DNA of 14,101 nt from an uncultured Ruminococcus sp. (GTDB lineage: Bacteria > Bacillota > Clostridia > Oscillospirales > Acutalibacteraceae), in NCBI GenBank assembly GCA_902783065.1, contig CACZPV010000289.1, positions 1 through 14,101 on the forward strand, given 5' to 3'. Shown here in pieces: positions 1 through 5,269 of the stretch (its first letter is position 1; every line of letters begins with the position of its first letter). Under the pieces are notes generated by a model. That model was not told the origin of the DNA. It searched no databases and was given only the letters and a program-made list of their open reading frames with translations. The translations under genes and the position numbers were made by a program.

Positions 1-2
1 CA

Positions 3-155
3 GGCATAAACAATAAGTCCTCAGTTTCTGTTGAAAGCAGTCCCGACCAAACTGTAAAAAATGAATCATCCGAAAACTCCGGCAGCGAAAATTCTTCAAA
101 AACGTCCGAAAGCCTGCAAAACAGCGAAGAAATCTCCTCACAATCAGTATCATAG
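3..155 (+). CDS. 3' end of a Ser/Glu/Asn-rich surface-type protein (partial)
   Basis: The open frame enters from the left edge and ends at TAG 153-155, giving about 50 residues. The visible part is low complexity, rich in Ser, Glu and Asn with scattered Lys (for example ESSENSGSENSSKTSES). This is typical of the flexible linker before the anchor of a Gram-positive surface protein. No domain can be recognised, and the N-terminal part lies outside the window. The same frame continues after the TAG into a membrane-anchor sequence ending at 275, so the protein may have lost its anchor (see next entry). Reading frame and stop are seen directly; the surface location is inferred. Confidence 0.6.
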   Translation, partial: GINNKSSVSVESSPDQTVKNESSENSGSENSSKTSESLQNSEEISSQSVS

Positions 156-275
156 GATTTCAGTTCGGTTCTTACATGTCAGGAAAATATAATTATTATT
201 GTAATATCCGTAATAACTGCAGCATTGTTTATCATTACTCTTGTATACAGACGGAGTTCCAAAATAAATAAATAG
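156..275 (+). pseudogene. In-frame continuation after TAG: membrane anchor segment
   Basis: Directly after TAG 153-155, the same frame stays open for 39 codons to TAG 273-275. It encodes a short polar stretch, then a strongly hydrophobic segment (IIIIVISVITAALFIITLVY) followed by a basic tail RRSSK. This is the normal C-terminal layout of a membrane-anchored surface protein: Ser-rich linker, one membrane helix, positive cytoplasmic tail. The intrinsic terminator at 314-352 lies 39 nt after the second stop but 159 nt after the first, so the transcript unit fits the longer version. Most likely the first TAG is a recent nonsense change (or a sequencing error) that turns an anchored protein into a released one. 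Stop-codon readthrough is a weaker alternative. Confidence 0.55.
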
Positions 276-313
276 CTGATTGTAAAAAACAGAGATCATA
301 ATACATACACAGT

Positions 314-352
314 ATGGGCGAAATATTCTGCTTATGCTGCGCCTCATTTTTT
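314..352 (+). terminator. Intrinsic terminator of the plus-strand surface gene
   Basis: ATG-GGCG at 314-320 pairs with CGCC-(T)-CAT at 340-347, a 7-bp stem with one bulged T. It is followed by a run of six T (347-352). Position and strand fit the gene ending at 275. From here to 562 no gene is visible. The stretch holds a small hairpin (CGAAGC/GCTTCG, 382-402) and the palindrome at 416-452, and the rest is AT-rich. Confidence 0.55.
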
Positions 353-415
353 AGTAATTTAATCTTTCCTGACCAATACTACGAAGCTGAATCAGCGCTT
401 CGGCTAAATTTAATG

Positions 416-452
416 TTTTTTCGCCGCCCGACGTAGACGGGCGGCGAAAAAA
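416..452. repeat. GC-rich intergenic palindrome, copy 1
   Basis: A perfect 15-bp inverted repeat (TTTTTTCGCCGCCCG, loop ACGTAGA, then its complement). The T-run is on the 5' side and the A-run on the 3' side, the reverse of a classic intrinsic terminator. It shares the CCGCCCG core with palindromes at 9751-9783 and 11069-11099. It lies between two convergent genes, downstream of the histidine kinase. It could act as a bidirectional terminator or mRNA 3'-end block, or belong to a REP-like dispersed family. Confidence 0.7.
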
Positions 453-562
453 TTCTGACAAAAGCCTTTTTTTGAATAAAGCAGTTAAAAGTGAGCACTT
501 TGAGTATGCAAAGCACAATAATACAAATAGTATATTTTGTTATTTTATAACTAAACGATATA

Positions 563-2029
563 CTAAGAGATGTTAATTGTTATAACAAATGTACTTCCTT
601 TTCCTACTATACTGCGTACATCACAGCTGCCCCCGTGCAGTTCGATAATTTGTTTAACAATTGCCAAACCCAGTCCGGAAACACCTTTTCGATTTCTCTG
701 ACGATAAGTGTAATATCTGTCCCATATATTATTTATTTCTTCCTGAGGAATACCGTTTCCATGATCAGTTATATACAGCTTTGCCTGTTCGTTTTCTTTT
801 CGTAGTGTAACATTTATTCGTTTACTTTCTCCGTTATGCCTCACAGCGTTATCAATGAGATTATAAACTGCTCGTTCTAATCTTCCGGCATTACCGCTGA
901 TATTAATATTCTCAGTAATATCTGTTTCAATATGACCGTTTTCTCTGCTGTAAAGACTTTCAAAATTCCCACATACTCTTTTTACTACAGAGCTAAAATC
1001 AACCGTTTCAAATTCCGGTTTACGTTCTGCACTCTGCATTTCGGAATACTCAAGAATTTCATTTACCATAGCCGAAAGCCTGTCTGACTCCCGTACGATT
1101 ACCTCTACATCCTCATTGCACTGCTGCTCGTCTGTACGGGAAATATCTCTTATCATTTCAGCGTAACCCTTGATCATCGTCAGTGGTGTACGCAAATCGT
1201 GCGATACATTAGCCAGCAATTCTCTCTGAAATCCCCTTGATTTTTTGAGCTTATCAGAGGTTTCATCCAAAACGTCAATCAACTCATCCAATTCTGAACA
1301 AAACCCTTTTTTAAAGTCCTCTGGAAAGTCATCCTCTCCGATATGCTCCGCTTTTTCTGTCAGTTTTGCTACCGGACGGGCAAATCCTCTTGCTATAAAC
1401 CATGCCAGTATAAATGCGGTAATCAATGAAATAACCGTTCCCCATATAAGCTGTACACGGATAATATCAACAGCCGGACCCACTGCATCAAGTGTAGTGC
1501 TTATATACAGAACATTCTTTTCCTCGTCACCTGAATCAATATACGTACCATATGTATAAAGTCCGTCTGCTATATTTTCATAAATTTTGCTATCTGATTC
1601 CTCAAGCGCTTCCAGAAATTCGTTAAATCCATCAGGTAAACTCCTGTATTCTCCTTTGTGTCTGCCTCCTTCACCCAAATATTTCCCAAACGGATTTTCG
1701 TTTTTTTCCTCTGTCAGTTTACCATGATTCTTCATAGACAATCCCTTGAACTGATCAGAAATATATATAATGTTACCATCACTGTCCGTAATATAAACAA
1801 GAATGGAATTATTCAGTGATAAGTCATCAATAATATCACTGAAATTTTCTTCCCCACAGCTTGAAATTATCTTTTCTGCGGCTTTTTTAGTATTGCTGAT
1901 AAGCATGTCATTATAGAAATTCTGTATAAATACCGTTTGCAGCAGCCATAATATGGTAAATATAAATGCTGTGAATAATACAAAATAAAGCCAAAGTTTT
2001 ATTTTAAAAGATCTCCGCTTAACCTTCAA
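563..2029 (-). CDS. Two-component sensor histidine kinase (membrane-bound, HAMP-HisKA-HATPase)
   Basis: A 488-residue sensor kinase that should autophosphorylate on His and pass phosphate to the adjacent regulator. Layout: membrane helix 1 about 12-34; an extracytoplasmic sensor region about 35-190; helix 2 about 193-213; HAMP about 214-265; HisKA with SHDLRTP and the phospho-acceptor His277; HATPase_c with N-box LIDNA (391-395), G1 DHGNGIP (422-428) and G2 SGLGLAI (451-457). All catalytic boxes are intact. The start is TTG at 2029, 11 bp inside the end of the regulator gene. A GAGGGGTGGG ribosome site lies a suitable distance upstream, and the overlap suggests translational coupling. The stop is TAG. 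The signal sensed is unknown; the neighbouring carbohydrate-binding lipoprotein suggests a cell-surface or glycan cue, which is inference. Confidence 0.93.
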   Translation of the reverse strand: MKVKRRSFKIKLWLYFVLFTAFIFTILWLLQTVFIQNFYNDMLISNTKKAAEKIISSCGEENFSDIIDDLSLNNSILVYITDSDGNIIYISDQFKGLSMKNHGKLTEEKNENPFGKYLGEGGRHKGEYRSLPDGFNEFLEALEESDSKIYENIADGLYTYGTYIDSGDEEKNVLYISTTLDAVGPAVDIIRVQLIWGTVISLITAFILAWFIARGFARPVAKLTEKAEHIGEDDFPEDFKKGFCSELDELIDVLDETSDKLKKSRGFQRELLANVSHDLRTPLTMIKGYAEMIRDISRTDEQQCNEDVEVIVRESDRLSAMVNEILEYSEMQSAERKPEFETVDFSSVVKRVCGNFESLYSRENGHIETDITENINISGNAGRLERAVYNLIDNAVRHNGESKRINVTLRKENEQAKLYITDHGNGIPQEEINNIWDRYYTYRQRNRKGVSGLGLAIVKQIIELHGGSCDVRSIVGKGSTFVITINIS

Positions 2030-2690
2030 ATTTATATCCCACCCCTCTTATGGTATGGATGAAATCTCTGTATTTGCCAAGTTTTCCACGTAAAAGCTTA
2101 ATCTGCCAGTCAACTGTTCTGTCATCTCCGAAATAATCATATCCCCATACTTCACTAAGAATCTTATCTCTTGAGAGGACAATTCCTTTATTTTGCATCA
2201 GATACAAAAGAATCCCATATTCCTTGGCAGTCAGTTCGGCTTTTTCTCCATCTATCCAGACCTCATGTCCGAGTGTATCAACAGCGATTCCTCCGCATGA
2301 AAGCCTGCCATCATTCTTTGACGCAGAAACAGAATGTCTTCTGATAATAACATTGATTCTTGCCATCAGTTCCTTTGGTGAAAAAGGCTTGGTTACATAA
2401 TCGTCTACACCTGATTCAAAACCGAACAGCTTATCGTATTCCGAGCCTCTTGCTGACAGCATAAGTATCGGAATATCTTTTTTCTCATGAATTTTTTTAC
2501 TTGCCGTAAATCCGTCTGTATCAGGCATCATAACATCCATTATAATAATATCAAAATCTTCGTCCTTACAGATTTCAATTGCCTGTGCACCGTCATCTAC
2601 AGATTTAACTTCATACCCTTCACGAAGAGCATATCGCTTTACTAGTTCTACAATATCCGGTTCGTCATCTGCTATCAGTATTTTTGCCAT
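2019..2690 (-). CDS. OmpR/PhoB-family response regulator
   Basis: A DNA-binding response regulator and the partner of the overlapping kinase. The receiver domain (about 3-118, counted from the upstream in-frame ATG at 2696) has the acidic pair DDE (10-12), phospho-acceptor Asp54 in IIMDVMMP, the switch residue Ser81 (LSARG) and Lys103 (VTKPF). The C-terminal winged helix has the usual end: DDRTVDWQIKLLRGKL, then IRGVGYKFEG. Two ATG codons lie close together. AGGAG sits 3 nt before the upstream ATG (2696) and 9 nt before the second (2690), so I choose 2690, giving 223 residues. Family members bind head-to-tail repeats with 11-bp periodicity; such a site is present at 4874-4917 upstream of the lipoprotein gene. 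Confidence 0.93.
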   Translation of the reverse strand: MAKILIADDEPDIVELVKRYALREGYEVKSVDDGAQAIEICKDEDFDIIIMDVMMPDTDGFTASKKIHEKKDIPILMLSARGSEYDKLFGFESGVDDYVTKPFSPKELMARINVIIRRHSVSASKNDGRLSCGGIAVDTLGHEVWIDGEKAELTAKEYGILLYLMQNKGIVLSRDKILSEVWGYDYFGDDRTVDWQIKLLRGKLGKYRDFIHTIRGVGYKFEG

Positions 2691-2723
2691 TGTCATCCGC
2701 TCCTGCCTTTTATTGATACCATT

Positions 2724-2751
2724 ATTATATATTAAAAATGGCTTTTTTCAT
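2724..2751 (-). promoter_or_regulatory. Possible promoter for the response regulator-kinase operon
   Basis: On the minus strand a perfect -10 TATAAT (2724-2729) lies 16 nt from a weak -35 ATGAAA (2746-2751). It sits about 35 nt upstream of the regulator start and after the terminator hairpin of the preceding gene. The -10 is convincing; the -35 is only 4 of 6. Confidence 0.4.
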
Positions 2752-2833
2752 AGTAGCAATATGCGGTTTTTTTAAATTTTATAAATATCCTTCATGCTTC
2801 ACTTTACCTGTTAAAATAACATAGGAATACTAA

Positions 2834-2869
2834 GAATCGCTGATTAATTAATTCATTAACCAGCGATTC
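2834..2869 (-). terminator. Strong hairpin after the small secreted protein gene
   Basis: GAATCGCTG (2834-2842) pairs perfectly with CAGCGATTC (2861-2869), and the loop can pair further (TTAAT/ATTAA). It begins 20 nt beyond the stop of the gene at 2889. No strong T-run follows on the minus strand, so it may be a 3'-end stabiliser or partial terminator. Confidence 0.5.
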
Positions 2870-2888
2870 GATAATTACTAATTATCAC

Positions 2889-3413
2889 TTACTCTGCTGC
2901 ACCTGAAGGAGTCTGAGTGCTGTTATCAGATTTTTTTACTACGCTTTTATCCTCTGTGCTGCCTGACTCCCCTTCAGAAACAGTTTTTGATTTACGTAAA
3001 CCTTTACCTTTTCTGAAAGCCTTTTTCTCGGCAGAACCATTATCAGCTGATGAATCCGCGCCGGAATTTACTCCGTCAATACTCTGTATTTTTTCTCTGC
3101 GGGTCTTTATGTCTGTCTGACTTCCGTCAGTTTCCTGAGATGCAGATTTTTGTTTACGATGACCTTTTCTGAGCTTTGTACTGTTAGCCGGTCTGGTCTT
3201 TTTGCCTGCTGAAGAAGACGATTCATCCGTTGTTTTGCTGCTGTCCGTAGAAGAAACGGACTTCTTTTCTGTATCTTGACTCTGGCTTTGAGAAACAGAG
3301 GGATTATCAGATACAGAGACAGTGCTTTCCGCCGCTAATGCAGTCAATGAGCTTCCTGCGATCATTGATGCAGCAAGAACGGCTGTAATGATGACTGATT
3401 TTTTGCTTTTCAT
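2889..3413 (-). CDS. Small secreted Ser-rich, basic protein of unknown function
   Basis: I do not recognise a family. The start at 3413 is chosen because AAAGGAA lies about 9 nt upstream; the in-frame ATG at 3422 directly abuts that site. The product is 174 residues. It opens with a clear signal peptide (MKSKKSV, a hydrophobic core, likely cleavage at TALA/AES near residue 27). The mature part is low complexity, rich in Ser, Asp, Lys and Thr, with no predicted fold. It has two similar basic patches, LRKGHRKQKS and FRKGKGLRKSK, set in acidic, Ser-rich sequence, which hints at binding an acidic polymer such as wall teichoic acid or pectin-like glycan (speculative). It lies between the Cthe_2159-type lipoprotein (115 nt upstream) and the two-component genes, and may be co-transcribed with the lipoprotein because no clear terminator separates them. 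Confidence 0.75.
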   Translation of the reverse strand: MKSKKSVIITAVLAASMIAGSSLTALAAESTVSVSDNPSVSQSQSQDTEKKSVSSTDSSKTTDESSSSAGKKTRPANSTKLRKGHRKQKSASQETDGSQTDIKTRREKIQSIDGVNSGADSSADNGSAEKKAFRKGKGLRKSKTVSEGESGSTEDKSVVKKSDNSTQTPSGAAE

Positions 3414-3448
3414 AATAATCATTTCCTTTCTTGTGAATATTAGCCTTC

Positions 3449-3468
3449 TCTGAAAACTGGTTTTCAGA
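3449..3468. repeat. Perfect 9-bp palindrome before the small secreted gene
   Basis: TCTGAAAAC-TG-GTTTTCAGA lies in the leader between the lipoprotein stop and the small-gene start, about 35 nt upstream of the ATG at 3413. It could be an RNA hairpin that limits readthrough or stabilises the downstream mRNA, or a protein-binding site. Confidence 0.5.
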
Positions 3469-3479
3469 AGCTGACGTTT

Positions 3480-3499
3480 TTATCAAATTTATTTGATAA
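3480..3499. repeat. AT-rich palindrome, possible operator
   Basis: TTATCAAAT-TT-ATTTGATAA is a perfect 9-bp inverted repeat. On the minus strand it lacks a following T-run, so it is not a normal terminator for the lipoprotein gene. On the plus strand CTTTTT follows it. Symmetry and AT-richness fit a dimeric repressor site or a weak hairpin; no regulator can be assigned. Confidence 0.45.
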
Positions 3500-3528
3500 C
3501 TTTTTCACTGACGGATATACCTGGTTTA

Positions 3529-4818
3529 TTATCTTCCTCTGCCGCCAAATCCGCCGTTCATACCGCCTCTGCCGCCCATCATGGACTGAGGGATGGAATC
3601 AACCTGTGTACCATTGATAATAATTGTTCCGCCATTATACTGCGCCGTTCCATCATAATCGAAAGAGGACATCTGAGCAGTTATATCAATTGTACCGCCG
3701 TTTACAATAATATCACCGTTGGCATCTATCGCATCTGTATCTCCCTGTCCCATTACGATAGTGATACTTCCGCCGTTAATTTCAATAGTGGGTGTTGAAT
3801 AGGAACTGCTCTTTTGCGCCCCGTTAATACCGTCATCAGCGGCTGCAATATTGATTGTACCATCATTAATCTGAACATAAGTCGCTTCAATTCCCTCGGA
3901 TCCTGTAATTGTAAAAGTACCGCCGTCAATCTGTGCCGCGGTTGTTGCCTGAACAGCATCACTTGCTGCTGTAATATTGAATGTACCTCCGCAAATATAT
4001 ATCCAGCCAACAGTATCATCATCTTTATTTTCACTGTGAAGCCCATCTTTTGAGGAATTGATTGTAAAATCACCGCTGCATACAGCGATTGAATCATTAG
4101 CTTCAATACTGTCTTTGGCACTTGTAATGTTATAAGTACCTCCGGTTATTTTGATATCATCCTTGCCGGAAATACCATTACCCTGTGAAGATACAATTGT
4201 AAGTGTACCGGTACCGTTAAGTACAATATCATCCTTTGAAAAAATAACAGCATCCGTATTGGTATCTCCGTCTGCGGTAAAAGTACCTGTAACAGAAAGC
4301 GTATTTTCACTGTCAGTTGTCGTGATAAAGCACTTATCAGCAGATACCACATAGATAGCAGGAGCACTGGCATTGTTAATATTCACACCATCCAGTACAA
4401 GCTGTACTTTTGCTTGTTTATCGGCTTCTACTCTTATTGTACAATCAGAAGCTGTTCCCGTGATGATATAGACACCTTCTTCTGTTATATTAATTGTTTG
4501 TCCGTCAGCCACAGAGACCGTCTTTGCTGAAGAAGTATCTGCGGTCTGATTCAGATCACGGTCAGTGAACAGATCACTGGTATCAAGATGTCCATTTGTA
4601 TTTACCGTATAGCTTACGGTTTGGGCACTTGATTGTACTGTATCCGATGTATTTTCACTTTGAAGGTTTACTGAAGTGTCATCAAGTGATACAGCTGCAT
4701 CTGTAGAAACGGCTGAAGTCGTATTGCTTGCATCGCCGTCAGATACATTTTTCGAGCAGGCTGCCAAGGAACAAATCATAAATACTGTAATTGCTATTGC
4801 TAATGTTTTTTTCAACAT
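3529..4818 (-). CDS. Cthe_2159-family carbohydrate-binding lipoprotein (DUF4353)
   Basis: A surface lipoprotein of about 429 residues. The start is placed at 4818 because GGAGG lies 7 nt upstream; the in-frame ATG at 4836 precedes that site and is rejected. It begins MLKKTLAIAI and has the lipobox LAAC with the lipidated Cys at residue 21. A Ser/Thr/Asp-rich linker follows to about residue 75. Residues about 95-400 are repeated short strands of the type GGTxNIT, INDGTINI, INGGSITI and VNGGTIDI, the pattern of a right-handed parallel beta-helix. The last 19 residues are Gly/Arg/Met-rich (GGRGGMNGGFGGRGR). The pattern matches the Cthe_2159 family, whose founding member is described as binding cellulose and polygalacturonate. 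No catalytic residues can be assigned. A promoter with 11-bp repeats suggests control by the adjacent OmpR-type regulator. Confidence 0.85.
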   Translation of the reverse strand: MLKKTLAIAITVFMICSLAACSKNVSDGDASNTTSAVSTDAAVSLDDTSVNLQSENTSDTVQSSAQTVSYTVNTNGHLDTSDLFTDRDLNQTADTSSAKTVSVADGQTINITEEGVYIITGTASDCTIRVEADKQAKVQLVLDGVNINNASAPAIYVVSADKCFITTTDSENTLSVTGTFTADGDTNTDAVIFSKDDIVLNGTGTLTIVSSQGNGISGKDDIKITGGTYNITSAKDSIEANDSIAVCSGDFTINSSKDGLHSENKDDDTVGWIYICGGTFNITAASDAVQATTAAQIDGGTFTITGSEGIEATYVQINDGTINIAAADDGINGAQKSSSYSTPTIEINGGSITIVMGQGDTDAIDANGDIIVNGGTIDITAQMSSFDYDGTAQYNGGTIIINGTQVDSIPQSMMGGRGGMNGGFGGRGR

Positions 4819-4861
4819 AATAAAACCTCCGTTCATGTAATCTGTTTGTTTTGATGTTTGT

Positions 4862-4917
4862 ATTATATGCTTTGTTTTTGGAAGCTGTATGGAAATTATT
4901 AGGAATCTGCGTGGAAT
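4862..4917 (-). promoter_or_regulatory. Lipoprotein promoter with four 11-bp direct repeats (OmpR/PhoB-type activator site)
   Basis: On the minus strand the -10 is TATAAT (4862-4867). No -35 is recognisable. In its place are four head-to-tail units, each with TTCC, starting exactly 11 bp apart: ATTCCACGCAG, ATTCCTAATAA, TTTCCATACAG, CTTCCAAAAAC (4917 down to 4874). On the plus strand GGAA begins at 4880, 4891, 4902 and 4913. The last TTCC ends 12 nt before the -10. OmpR/PhoB regulators bind tandem half-sites with 11-bp spacing and activate promoters whose -35 is replaced by the binding box. The regulator encoded at 2019-2690 is the obvious candidate; the link is inferred. Confidence 0.7.
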
Positions 4918-4918
4918 T

Positions 4919-5047
4919 TATACTATTTCTCAATAAACAACCGGCAGCATTCCTTAAATTGTCCCCCCTTTCTTTTGGGAAGTGGACGGGAGATGGGCAG
5001 AAAAGCTGCACCTTAGGGGTGAGCACCTGAATTAGTGATAATGTATA
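4919..5047. other. Gene-free stretch with a local GC-rich patch
   Basis: No credible gene is seen. About 4960-5030 is clearly richer in G and C than its surroundings. It can form small hairpins: CTTTC-TTTT-GGGAAG near 4968-4983, GCAG-AAAAG-CTGC near 4997-5009, and GGTG-AG-CACC near 5018-5027. It may be a small structured RNA or a decayed insertion. An open frame crosses it on the minus strand but overlaps the lipoprotein gene and lacks a protein-like composition. Confidence 0.3.
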
Positions 5048-5115
5048 ATACTAATATTCGATACAATACTTTAACACTCAAATCTATTTTAAAGCTTCTT
5101 ATCGAATATTAGTAT
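5048..5115. repeat. 68-bp element with 16-bp perfect inverted repeats
   Basis: ATACTAATATTCGATA (5048-5063) is the exact reverse complement of 5100-5115. Inside are a symmetrical 5 x 5 internal loop, a second 6-bp stem (CTTTAA 5069-5074 with TTAAAG 5089-5094) and a 14-nt loop. No T-run follows on either strand. It could be a short mobile relic with terminal inverted repeats, a structured RNA, or a paired operator. Between 5116 and 5186 nothing further is visible. Confidence 0.6.
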
Positions 5116-5186
5116 AAATAACGCAACATTACTGTATATTTAACAGCAGTTATAATTGAGTTTCACGGATTCAGGTCTATAGTAAA

Positions 5187-5222
5187 GCAGAGCGTTGCCT
5201 GACAAATCAGACAACGCTCTGC
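5187..5222 (-). terminator. Terminator hairpin of the large secreted protein gene
   Basis: A 16-bp stem (GCAGAGCGTTGYCTGA type arms at 5187-5202 and 5207-5222, loop CAAA on the plus strand). The one non-Watson-Crick position is a G-U pair on the minus-strand RNA but an A-C clash on the plus strand, which points to minus-strand use. It starts 47 nt after the stop at 5270. The following T-run is weak (CTTTACT). Confidence 0.65.
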
Positions 5223-5269
5223 CGATGATATTTGTAAAAATCTCATTCATTTTTACAAAACGGTATATT

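Noticed and set aside
153..155. Genome-wide TAG recoding as the reason for the in-frame stop
   Set aside because: Other convincing genes here end in TAG (kinase at 563, leader peptide at 13730), so TAG acts as a stop in this organism.
485..512. Hairpin CTTTG/CAAAG as a kinase terminator
   Set aside because: The stem is only 5 bp with poorly matched flanks and no T-run; the palindrome at 416-452 is a better candidate.
3493..3798. Plus-strand open frames within the lipoprotein, large protein, ychF and lysA genes
   Set aside because: They are opposite-strand shadows of strongly supported genes, without ribosome sites or domain-like content.
4739..5026. 95-codon minus-strand open frame upstream of the lipoprotein
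   Set aside because: It overlaps the lipoprotein start in another frame, crosses its promoter and repeats, and has no protein-like composition.
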